From an archaeon (GTDB taxonomy: Archaea > Micrarchaeota > Micrarchaeia > Norongarragalinales > UBA97): a stretch of 64,000 nt of DNA. How positions within the stretch are numbered: the first letter of the stretch is position 1; each line of letters opens with the position of its first letter. The stretch spans positions 62,001 through 126,000 of the forward strand of contig JAGVFW010000003.1 of the NCBI GenBank assembly GCA_020057405.1, written 5' to 3'. Made by a program: the position numbers and the translations under genes. Under the pieces are notes generated by a model. It had not been told where the DNA came from. It ran no database searches and was given only the letters and a program-made list of their open reading frames with translations. Of this stretch, positions 40,548 through 48,666 are shown in pieces.

Positions 40548-42590
40548 GTGGAAATCAAAGTAGCCTTGTTGTTAATCACCGCGTGTCTCGTTCTAACCGG
40601 TTGCTTGCAGCAAGAGGCGCCCGAAGCGACTCCGACCCCCACGCCAGCCATTGAAACGCCGACTCCAACTGCCGAGCCGACGCCATCGCCTACGCCAAGC
40701 CCCACTCCGTCGCCAACGCCGTTGCCGACTCCAATGCCAAAGACGTTCCTGCCATTCCCGTCGGTTGAGAACGGCACTGGCTTTTCCATCCAAACGCAAC
40801 TTTACGATTTTCTTGACGAGAGCCAGAACACTGTCGGCGACTACGGCCGCGTCAACGACATTTTCTGGAGTCCGATAACTGGGAACATCGCCAGCATGGG
40901 AGGGTACAAAATCATCGGCTACAAGCGCGGCATCGCGGGAACCGTCTCCACCCAGCAGGACTACTACTTCCTTGCAGGCAGATCGTACTACGACGACAAC
41001 CAAACCGCTTACGTCGCCCGCTACCTACAAGCCTGGCAAGTCATCAACTTCACGCCCGCAATCACCTCGACCGTCATCGCAAACACACACCCGACGATAT
41101 ACATCTTCGGGCAAGAGTACCAAATTGACAACTTCTGGCCCGGCAACTCGAGCCTAGGGCCCGAAGTGACTTTATCGAGAAACAGCACAATACAATCAAT
41201 AAGAAGCCTTACGATTACAATCGGAGAAAAGTTTGAGCTAGATAATGGAAAGCAAATACGACTACAAAAAACCACTCCTCACAGCAGTAATGGCGTGCCC
41301 TACGCTACATTTGAAATTTTAGAAAATAACCTAACGCTTGATTCCACTAGCGTTAACGTGTCACAAGGATTCTATGAAAAAAACGATGTCAGAATCGCAG
41401 TAAAAGACATTAATGAGAACAATTCAATAATTGATGTTGACGCCTCAGCCAAAACCCGATTGAAACTCGCTGACCTCGAACCGATAACAATAACTCAAGA
41501 TGCAAATAAAAGTCAGATTCTATTCACCCAACGGAAGAAAGCGGGCGAGGTTATCGACGCGCCCGGAAACCTGCGGTTGATCCTAGTTTCGATTTCACCA
41601 TACTCCGATTATAACTCACCATTCGCAAGCTTTGAAATTACTCAAAACGGTGCGCGGCTTGACTTCTTTAGCATGAGCAAATCTAGCCAAACCTATTCAA
41701 AGTACGGATTGCAGCTTACGGTTCACGATGTGTTTGTCGGCGGAGGGGATTCCTCCTATGTCGATTTCACTGTGGGCGATGGTTCAAAGTCAGTCAACCA
41801 GGCCAACTACGATAATGGTTGGTCGGTGCGCGTGCGGGCGGAAGATTTCCCGGAGAACCTTAGCTTTATGCCGGCGCTAAAAAGCATCGAGTTGAGGCAA
41901 GCGCCTTCGGACTTCGTTTCTGAAGGCGGTTCGATTAACATGATTTCATGGCCCGTATTCGCACGGCTTACATTCAACGGCCGAACGCAGGTGCCTTTCG
42001 ACACTTTCAACTTGGAGGCATTGGGCCAGCGCAGGTTCTTCATCAACGGCAGTCCCGTTGAATTCGACGCGGTGCTTTTGACTGTTGGCGACAAGTTTTT
42101 GGATGTCGGGAACGGAGCGAACGCTTCGCAGGTCCTCATCGACGCTTCCGAAAACGGCGCGTTCTACTACGCTGCGGACGAAAACCAGTCGATTTACGGA
42201 AACTCGAGCATTTTGAAAGTGCAAACTGATTTTGTCAAGTACACTGGCGACTTTGACTCAAACGTGTCAAGAAATCCGTTGATTTACCACTCTAACGACG
42301 GCACGCTGCAGGTAGAGGAGCTATACGGGTTCGCCAACCACTCTTACTACAATGGCCACTTTGCAATCGGGCTGCCGAAGCTTGAGTCCAACGACACTCC
42401 GGAAGTGAGGTACTACTTTGACACGCCCGGAATCGACAAGGTCAGGCAGCTCAATTCGGGTGCGCAAGTCAAGGAAGGCTGGGTTTCACCGCTCGGGTCA
42501 GTCCTCTCTAGCGACCGGCCGGGCCAAATAAGCATCAACCACGCCAGGACGCAAGCTTACGCAGTATACTACTTCACCGTAACGCCCTAA
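40548..42590 (+). CDS. Lipoprotein with Pro/Thr linker and S-layer-like repeats
   Basis: About 680 residues. The signal peptide IKVALLLITACLVLTGC ends in a lipobox (LTGC). A Thr/Pro-rich spacer (residues ~25-65) leads to a large beta-rich ectodomain. Two segments around residues 220-410 resemble one another: GEKFELDNGKQIRLQ...ATFEILENN and GEVIDAPGNLRLILV...ASFEITQNG. This is the kind of repeat found in archaeal S-layer proteins. Further sandwich segments follow to the C-terminus. The start is GTG after TTGGGAAATG; an in-frame ATG farther upstream would disrupt the signal peptide. Probably an abundant surface protein. Confidence 0.75.
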   Translation: MEIKVALLLITACLVLTGCLQQEAPEATPTPTPAIETPTPTAEPTPSPTPSPTPSPTPLPTPMPKTFLPFPSVENGTGFSIQTQLYDFLDESQNTVGDYGRVNDIFWSPITGNIASMGGYKIIGYKRGIAGTVSTQQDYYFLAGRSYYDDNQTAYVARYLQAWQVINFTPAITSTVIANTHPTIYIFGQEYQIDNFWPGNSSLGPEVTLSRNSTIQSIRSLTITIGEKFELDNGKQIRLQKTTPHSSNGVPYATFEILENNLTLDSTSVNVSQGFYEKNDVRIAVKDINENNSIIDVDASAKTRLKLADLEPITITQDANKSQILFTQRKKAGEVIDAPGNLRLILVSISPYSDYNSPFASFEITQNGARLDFFSMSKSSQTYSKYGLQLTVHDVFVGGGDSSYVDFTVGDGSKSVNQANYDNGWSVRVRAEDFPENLSFMPALKSIELRQAPSDFVSEGGSINMISWPVFARLTFNGRTQVPFDTFNLEALGQRRFFINGSPVEFDAVLLTVGDKFLDVGNGANASQVLIDASENGAFYYAADENQSIYGNSSILKVQTDFVKYTGDFDSNVSRNPLIYHSNDGTLQVEELYGFANHSYYNGHFAIGLPKLESNDTPEVRYYFDTPGIDKVRQLNSGAQVKEGWVSPLGSVLSSDRPGQISINHARTQAYAVYYFTVTP

Positions 42591-42659
42591 CTCTAGCCGC
42601 TGGCCCCCGGCGCAACGGCTTTTAACGCTTGCCGCGCTAATGATTGCGGTGGGTTTAGT

Positions 42660-42974
42660 TTGACGGTTTTCACGGAGTGGCCTTCGGCCCTTACCCTGCT
42701 GCAAACGCTTTTTGCGCTAGTCGTTTTCCTCTTCCTTCCGGGCTACTTCATCGCCCTCGCGCGCCAAAAGCGGACCGACTTTAAGTCATTGCTTTTTGAG
42801 TCGCCGGCAGAGGCGGTTGGCGAAAGCGTGCTTGTCTCGGCGCTCTTACTCGGGTTTGCGTCAATGGCACTCAGCTTTTCAATCGGATTTAGCACACTAG
42901 CGATAGTCATTGTCGAAATGGCCGTACTTGGCGGCACGTGGTTTTATTGGACAAAGACAAGCAAGCGAACGTGA
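42660..42974 (+). CDS. Membrane protein, N-terminal GT-C accessory-like
   Basis: A 104-residue protein with three hydrophobic helices (LQTLFALVVFLFLPGYFIA; VLVSALLLGFASMALSFSI; LAIVIVEMAVLGGTWFY). The first resembles the short membrane segment that starts DUF1616/GT-C type membrane proteins. The start is TTG behind GGTGGG. Its stop overlaps the next gene as GTGA, so it and the next two genes appear to be parts of one functional unit. Confidence 0.65.
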   Translation: MTVFTEWPSALTLLQTLFALVVFLFLPGYFIALARQKRTDFKSLLFESPAEAVGESVLVSALLLGFASMALSFSIGFSTLAIVIVEMAVLGGTWFYWTKTSKRT

Positions 42975-43447
42975 TTGCACCCGCACTGTTCCTGGCAATA
43001 GTGCTAGCGTCCGCTTGGCTAATTTTGCCGGGAGCGAGAACGACTTTAGGCCCGTGGTACGACCCAGTCGTGACTAAGGAGGAGGTCGACGCTGCTCTTT
43101 GGGTTGACAAGAACATTCCCGCAAAGAGCTTGTTTGCGGCAGACTTGTTCGCCTGCGAGATGCTCGTCTCTGCTGGCAACCAGTTTTGCACCATTGGCGG
43201 AGCATGGGAGCTTGCCGATAGGGCCAACACTCGCTTTTACGAAAACGAGCAGGCATTCATGAGCAACAGCTCCGAACAGGCCCACTCGCTTTTCGTCAAG
43301 TATGGGGTGCAGTACGTCTTCACGCACCCCCGGACGTCTTTCTACGCGTACGGGTGGAAGAAGGGGAACATCAGCAAGTTTGAGGACGCGCGGTACTTCG
43401 AGCGAATCTACTCCGATAGGGGAGTGGAGATTTTCAAGGTGAAATGA
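42971..43447 (+). CDS. Membrane-anchored extracytoplasmic domain, GT-C C-terminal-like
   Basis: A 158-residue protein. One N-terminal helix (PALFLAIVLASAWLILPG) is followed by a soluble domain (EEVDAALWVDKNIPAKSLFA, then VKYGVQYVFTHP and ARYFERIYSDRGVEIFKV). This is the pattern of the C-terminal ectodomain in large archaeal GT-C transferases, which is also present at the ends of the proteins at 45289 and 48667. The GTG start overlaps the upstream stop; a GTG at 42938 is an alternative. Confidence 0.65.
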   Translation: MIAPALFLAIVLASAWLILPGARTTLGPWYDPVVTKEEVDAALWVDKNIPAKSLFAADLFACEMLVSAGNQFCTIGGAWELADRANTRFYENEQAFMSNSSEQAHSLFVKYGVQYVFTHPRTSFYAYGWKKGNISKFEDARYFERIYSDRGVEIFKVK

Positions 43448-44526
43448 TGGAGAAAAAAATCCACGCAATCGCGCTCCTCGCAGTAATCCTCATGTCGACT
43501 TACATAGTCTACGACGGGCTATTCAACAAGGCAGGCTACTTCCTGCCGACTTTCGACAACTCGATGCTTCACGCCGGCAGGGCGCGCGTCGTCGTAGACA
43601 CTGGCCACTGGGCGGAAATGGAACTGGTTTTCGGCGGCATCACGAAAAGCTACCACCTGCCGCTTTACCCTGACATCGTCGCGGGCCTCTCGGCCCTCAC
43701 CGGATTAAACGTCTGGTGGGCAGTTCGCCTGGCCGGCCTATTGATTACCGGCCTTTTGTTGCCGCTTTCAATCTACTTGCTTGCAAAGCAAGTTAGCGGC
43801 AGTTGGCAAGCGGGAGTCATCGCCGCATTAGTCACGCCCAGCCTGCCTTCGATAATCACTTGGGGAACGCGCACAAGCCCGATTAGCTTAGGCGTCGTGC
43901 TAGTCGCCTTCGGCATTTACTTTTTGGCAAAAGAAGACTACTGGCTCGCGGGCCTAGCCGGCCTGGCAGTCGCCTTCACGCACCAGCCGTCGCTTTTGGC
44001 ATTCGGCCTCGGGCTATTCATCTTCTTTGGACTAAGGACTATACTACAGGCAAGGGAGGAAAAGAAGCGGGATTACGTCAGGCTCGCGCAGTCTGCATGG
44101 CCGCTGTTTGCCGTCGGCAGCCTCACCCTCGGAGTATACCTATTGTGGCACTTGCGCCAGACTGGCTTCTCGTGCCTGGACTTCAAGTGCCTGCCCCACC
44201 TGGCCTCACACGAGTACGGCACTTCAGTTGACTTGGCGAAATACCTGCAGCTATTGCCCCGTGTTCTCGCCGTTGGCGGCGTGGCGCTGGTCGCGATTTC
44301 AAACCGCTTCAAGTTCGAGCACAAGCTGTTGCTCTTTTCCTGGCTCGCGGCACTCCTAATCCTCGTCAAGAACGACATGCTTGGCATAGGTGTATTCACC
44401 GAGCGCTTCCTAACTTTCTTTGACGAGGCGTTGGCCGTCTTCGCCGGCCTCTTGGCTGGCTGGGCGTACGCCTTGGCAAGCGAGGCACTCGAACAAATCA
44501 GCGGCAGGATGAAATCAAAGGCCTAA
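43444..44526 (+). CDS. GT-C superfamily membrane glycosyltransferase
   Basis: A 360-residue polytopic protein with about nine helices. The first luminal loop LPTFDNSMLHAGRARVV has an Asp in the position of the GT-C catalytic Asp. HQPSLLAFGLGLFIF and TERFLTFFDEALAVF are typical of lipid-linked sugar transferases. It overlaps the upstream gene (ATGATGG) and probably forms a complex with the two small proteins before it. Donor and acceptor are unknown. Confidence 0.72.
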   Translation: MMEKKIHAIALLAVILMSTYIVYDGLFNKAGYFLPTFDNSMLHAGRARVVVDTGHWAEMELVFGGITKSYHLPLYPDIVAGLSALTGLNVWWAVRLAGLLITGLLLPLSIYLLAKQVSGSWQAGVIAALVTPSLPSIITWGTRTSPISLGVVLVAFGIYFLAKEDYWLAGLAGLAVAFTHQPSLLAFGLGLFIFFGLRTILQAREEKKRDYVRLAQSAWPLFAVGSLTLGVYLLWHLRQTGFSCLDFKCLPHLASHEYGTSVDLAKYLQLLPRVLAVGGVALVAISNRFKFEHKLLLFSWLAALLILVKNDMLGIGVFTERFLTFFDEALAVFAGLLAGWAYALASEALEQISGRMKSKA

Positions 44527-44528
44527 AA

Positions 44529-45251
44529 TTAGTAAAGAATCCCGCGCTTCCAAAGCCTCAGGCGCATTGCGACGATGTCTGCAAACATCCTAAGCGAGTC
44601 GCGCAGGAAATTGACTTTCGACTGCCCCGCAAAGCGCTCTTCACTCCAGGCAATGGGCACTTCGGCAGTGCGGTAGCCCATCTTTTGCGCCAGGACGAGA
44701 ACTTCAGTGTCCCAAAACCAGCCACGGCTCTTCACGCGCTTGCAAATCTCGAGGATGACCGGCTTTTTGAAGGCCTTGAGGCCGCACTGGTGGTCGCGCA
44801 AACCCGAGCCGAGCACTATCTGCACGAGAAAGTTGAACACGCTGCTTGCAGTGAGGCGCGAGAGCTCGCGCTTTGCTTTCGCGCCGGGTGCGTAGCGCGA
44901 GCCCGTGACAACATCGCAGCCCTCAAGGGCGGTAAACAACTCCCGAAGCGCTTTCGGGTCTGGTGACAAGTCGGTGTCAATGTAGGCGACAAACTCGCCT
45001 TTTGCTTTGCTAAAGGCGTTGATGAGGGCGCCCCCGCGGCCCAAGCGGCCCTCGAAGTGAAAGACGCGAACGTTTGAGAAACCTCGGGCTGCTTTCTTTG
45101 CAGCCTGAAAAGTCCCGTCCCTGCTTCCGTCCTCGGCGACAATTACTTCGGCAGGCAGGCCCTTAAGCGCGCCTGCGACTTTACCGATTGCCCTGCCAAT
45201 CGACTCTGCCTCGTTGTAGGCGGGCAGGATGACGGAATACTTGATTGCCAT
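44529..45251 (-). CDS. Glycosyltransferase family 2 (dolichyl-phosphate sugar synthase-like)
   Basis: About 240 residues. YSVILPAYNEAESIGRAI opens a GT-A fold. VAEDGSRDGT and the DxD-like AYIDTDLSPDPKAL bind the nucleotide sugar and metal. VTGSRYAPGAK and LRDHQCGLKAFK match the dolichyl-phosphate mannose/glucose synthase group. It probably makes the lipid-linked sugar donors used by the neighbouring GT-C transferases. The start at 45251 is the Met directly before the fold; the in-frame start at 45278 is possible. Confidence 0.88.
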   Translation of the reverse strand: MAIKYSVILPAYNEAESIGRAIGKVAGALKGLPAEVIVAEDGSRDGTFQAAKKAARGFSNVRVFHFEGRLGRGGALINAFSKAKGEFVAYIDTDLSPDPKALRELFTALEGCDVVTGSRYAPGAKAKRELSRLTASSVFNFLVQIVLGSGLRDHQCGLKAFKKPVILEICKRVKSRGWFWDTEVLVLAQKMGYRTAEVPIAWSEERFAGQSKVNFLRDSLRMFADIVAMRLRLWKRGILY

Positions 45252-45288
45252 GTGTGCAGTCATTAGCCCGAAAACCATTTTAAACGGG

Positions 45289-47382
45289 TCAGCTGCGCGT
45301 GCGGAAAATCGCTATGCCCGAATTGGAATAGGCGAGCTCGAAGAACGGCGACGACGAGAAGGTGGCCATGGCGTTGCACTCCCCGCCGGGCCGGACGAGG
45401 ATGTAGCGCGCGCCGTAGTTACTCATCAGCGAGGCGGACTTTGCCGCGTCGCCGCCACAGTAAATCGCCTTGACGTCATGTTCGCGCGACGACGGGTCGT
45501 AGCCAGTGTTGCTGACGTAGGGCGTGAAGGTTAGGAGCCTCAGGCGGCCGGCAACGTCGGTCGGCTGGTTGATGAAAATGTCGGTGACAAAAACGTCCTT
45601 GATGGTCGTGTGGCCTTCCATCCACGAGGCGGCCTGCAAGTCAGTATCCGAGAGGGCGAAAGGCGAGCCGAGCACAAACCACCCCGCTACGAGGAGCGGC
45701 GAGAGCACGCTCGCGGCTATGGCGATTGCGATTACCGGCTTCGGCAGCCTCGCGAGCACGGCGGCGGCCATGATGCAGAGGGGAAGCCACATGAACTGGA
45801 AGAACTTGCCCGTGTCCCAGGAGATTGCGGTGAGCGCAACCGCGTTAGGCACTACAAAGAGCGCGGCCGCCAGGAGCCACAAAAACTTGCTGTCGGCAAC
45901 CTGCGGCGACAGGCGGGAACAGACGGCCGTGGCCCTGGCACCCAACGAAGCGAGCGCGGTCTTGCCCTTGGTTGCAAAAGCCCTACTGCCAAGCCAGGCG
46001 AATGCCAGGCCGGCGATGGCAAGGAAGAGGGGCACGCCAAAGTTGAGGCCATAAAATGTTGCGAATGAAGTCGGGTCGTGGCTGCCTGACTCCCAGCCCC
46101 AATTGAACCGCACTGCCCCCGACGAGCCGGCTTTCTGGAGTGGCAGCAGAACGAATGGAATGGCGAGGACAAGGGGGATTGCAAAACACAAGCCGAGCTT
46201 GAAAACGTCTTTTGCATTCTGCCTGCTCTTGAAAAGTTGGTTTAGCAAGAGGAGGCCGACGGCGATGGCGGAGACAGGCAGGGCGAAGAACTGGAAGGGA
46301 GGCAACAGCGCGGTGAGCAATCCTGCGACAAGCGCCTTTTTGGCCGAGCGCTGCTCAAACGCGAGCGCGATTAGGAGAAGCACGGCGGTGAAGGCGGGCA
46401 GGGCGACGGTTGTCGCGCGGTGGGTGAGGAGTCCGACGCCCATTACTGAAGGGACTTTGAACACGCGCGAGTTCCAGTCGTTGTCAAACGAGCGGTGGCT
46501 AATCATGTCGAGTGCGTCTTTTCCGTGCGAGAGGCCGTCGAAAAACTCCAGGTATCCCATGCCGCCCCCAAAGACAATCAAGACGACCGCGAGGGCGGCG
46601 GCCTTTCGCGAGCGGAGGAAATGCTCGGCTGTTGAGAAAGCCAGGAGTGCAAGCGAGAGGGCGAGGAAGGCTTGGGCGAAAATCATGACGTGCGCAAGCC
46701 ATGCGCCTGAGGAGACTGCGACGAGGGCGGAGTGCAGGTCGGCAAAATAGTGGTAGGCAAACGGCGTGCCGGCAAAGTAAGGCGTCTGGGGAGGGAAGTT
46801 GCCGGCGGCGATAGTTGCGGCAACGGAGTAGTGGAAGAGAAAGTCGCTCCAGTTCCAGCCGCCGTTGACAATGCCGCCGGTCACGTGGCGCCAAGTGCTT
46901 TGGTAGAGAACGCCTGCGACGAAAAGAAATGCTGCAGCGCCAAGCGAGAGAACGAGACGGTCTGCAAAAAGCGAGTTCAGCTCGCCCTTTAGCTTGCTAA
47001 AGTCAATTGCGTAGGCAAGCAAGGCAAGGACGACGGTGCAGGCGGAAACTAAAGCGGGCGAATAGCCGAATACGGTCGCAGCTGCGTTGGCGAAGTGGGT
47101 TGAGGCGAGCACGCTTGCAACTATCGAGGCGCCCACTTTTGCGGGCAACGGCAGCTCCAGGCGGGCAAACGAAATGAGTGCGTATCCTGTTGTGAAAAAG
47201 AAGACTGCAAAGGCCGCGGGCAAGGCGAGGAGGGGGTTTGCAAACCCGAGCACCGCGCTGGCGAGGAGAAATGAAGCGAGGGGATTGGCTTTGGCAAAGG
47301 CAAGGACGCCGTCACCGCCGGTGGAACGCAGACCGCGCCCTACGTTCTTGAGAGAACCGTGCAGCGCTCTTGCCTCACTCAT
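45289..47382 (-). CDS. GT-C type membrane glycosyltransferase
   Basis: About 697 residues with a dozen or more helices. The luminal loop WNWSDFLFHYSVAATIAAG and the motif GTPFAYHYFADLHSALV resemble the active-site loop of archaeal membrane-bound mannosyl- and oligosaccharyltransferase-like proteins. A C-terminal ectodomain carries ASWMEGHTTIKDVFVT. The start at 47382 overlaps the stop of the preceding mannosyltransferase gene (TAATG) and has GGTGGG upstream. Much longer in-frame extensions exist but lie inside that gene. Confidence 0.75.
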   Translation of the reverse strand: MSEARALHGSLKNVGRGLRSTGGDGVLAFAKANPLASFLLASAVLGFANPLLALPAAFAVFFFTTGYALISFARLELPLPAKVGASIVASVLASTHFANAAATVFGYSPALVSACTVVLALLAYAIDFSKLKGELNSLFADRLVLSLGAAAFLFVAGVLYQSTWRHVTGGIVNGGWNWSDFLFHYSVAATIAAGNFPPQTPYFAGTPFAYHYFADLHSALVAVSSGAWLAHVMIFAQAFLALSLALLAFSTAEHFLRSRKAAALAVVLIVFGGGMGYLEFFDGLSHGKDALDMISHRSFDNDWNSRVFKVPSVMGVGLLTHRATTVALPAFTAVLLLIALAFEQRSAKKALVAGLLTALLPPFQFFALPVSAIAVGLLLLNQLFKSRQNAKDVFKLGLCFAIPLVLAIPFVLLPLQKAGSSGAVRFNWGWESGSHDPTSFATFYGLNFGVPLFLAIAGLAFAWLGSRAFATKGKTALASLGARATAVCSRLSPQVADSKFLWLLAAALFVVPNAVALTAISWDTGKFFQFMWLPLCIMAAAVLARLPKPVIAIAIAASVLSPLLVAGWFVLGSPFALSDTDLQAASWMEGHTTIKDVFVTDIFINQPTDVAGRLRLLTFTPYVSNTGYDPSSREHDVKAIYCGGDAAKSASLMSNYGARYILVRPGGECNAMATFSSSPFFELAYSNSGIAIFRTRS

Positions 47383-48611
47383 TAAAACGCCCACCTGCCG
47401 AGTGCGAAGAGGAAGAAGAGTGCGGCCATGAGGACTGCCGAAGCGGTGAGGACTAGCGTGCGGGCGCGGCTGTCTTTCGTCCAGACCGCAATTGCGATAA
47501 AGAGCGGGAACGCGGCGAGGAGGTAGCGCGGCAGGCTTATTGGCCAAGAGTCGGCAAGCGACGGGAGAAGAAGCGCCCAGGCAAAGACCTGATAGGAAGG
47601 GCGCATCCACTTTGCCGAAGCAAGAAGAACGAGGACTGCAAACGCAAGCGCTGCCAGCGGGGCGAGGAACACTAGCGCGTTGAAGTAGGATGGGGGCTGG
47701 GACGACACGGTCCGAGCCGCCTCTGCGAAGAACCCGAGAGAAAAAGTGATGGCGTGGTGCCAGTGGTTGCGCTGTATTTCCATAAACGCAAGCGGGCTGC
47801 CGAGCACTGACGCGTTTAGGGCCAAGTAGGCTGCAAAGCCTATGGGCACGAGCAAAATCCACGCAAACGGCGCGAGGCTCGAAAGAGTAAGGTGACTGGA
47901 AGATTTGGAGAGGGTTGAAGTTTGGAGGCTCAAGCGTTGCCGGCTGTTTGCTTTAGTGCGCTTTTGCAGGAAAGAAGGCAGGAGCTTGCCCCCGTTTAGC
48001 TGCATCCACGCTTCAAGCGCGAGTGCGGGAAAGAGCGCGAGGCCGTGGATGCGTGCAAGCGATGCGAGGAATCCTGCAATGCCCGCGTGCATCCAGTTTC
48101 CTTTGCGGGCGAAGTAGACTGACGCTATTGCACAAGCGAGGAAGATTGCCTCGGTGTAAGGGAGGGCAAGGAAATAGGCTGTTGGAAAGAGGAAGAACGC
48201 CCAAAGCGCGCGCTTTGCAGTCGGGAAGTCATAGTCGATGCGCACAAGCGCTTGGAGGAAAAAACCCGCTGCAACGGAAGCCGCAAGCGAGACGAACAGG
48301 CCGGCGGCAACGTAGTCGGGCACGAAATAGTGAACGAGGCTTACTGCAAGGGGGAAGAGCGGGAAGAAGACGATGAAGAGGCGCGCTTCGTCCGAAGGCA
48401 GGTAGCCGTTTTGGGCGATGCTGATGAAGTGCGGGGCGTCCCAGCGGTTGACAGAGTCGGAAACGACTTTCCACGCGGGCGCGCTTGAGTCTAGCACGGC
48501 AAAGCCGGCGATGAGGGCAACTGCAATGAGCGCGAGGCGCACGCCGGAGGCAAGGGCAAGGGCGCTCCCGAACATCCTGCGTTCCTCTAAAGACAGCCGA
48601 CGGAATTTCAC
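47382..48611 (-). CDS. PIG-V-like mannosyltransferase
   Basis: A 409-residue GT-C enzyme. The signature RWDAPHFISIAQNGY in the first luminal loop and FFPTAYFLALPYTEAIFLA are those of the PIG-V/GPI mannosyltransferase II family. About ten helices are seen. It adds a sugar from a lipid carrier to a glycan on the outer face of the membrane. The GTG start is divergent from the gene at 48667. It starts the minus-strand unit with the GT-C gene and the GT2 gene downstream. Confidence 0.83.
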   Translation of the reverse strand: MKFRRLSLEERRMFGSALALASGVRLALIAVALIAGFAVLDSSAPAWKVVSDSVNRWDAPHFISIAQNGYLPSDEARLFIVFFPLFPLAVSLVHYFVPDYVAAGLFVSLAASVAAGFFLQALVRIDYDFPTAKRALWAFFLFPTAYFLALPYTEAIFLACAIASVYFARKGNWMHAGIAGFLASLARIHGLALFPALALEAWMQLNGGKLLPSFLQKRTKANSRQRLSLQTSTLSKSSSHLTLSSLAPFAWILLVPIGFAAYLALNASVLGSPLAFMEIQRNHWHHAITFSLGFFAEAARTVSSQPPSYFNALVFLAPLAALAFAVLVLLASAKWMRPSYQVFAWALLLPSLADSWPISLPRYLLAAFPLFIAIAVWTKDSRARTLVLTASAVLMAALFFLFALGRWAF

Positions 48612-48666
48612 TAGCGAGTTACGTGCCGCAGGTATTTTAATTCCTGCGGAGTCTTCAATACTGGAA

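Noticed and set aside
42660-43447. Single frameshifted gene
   Set aside because: Both short frames have good starts and a 4-nt GTGA overlap, so separate coupled genes are more likely, although fission is kept as a finding.
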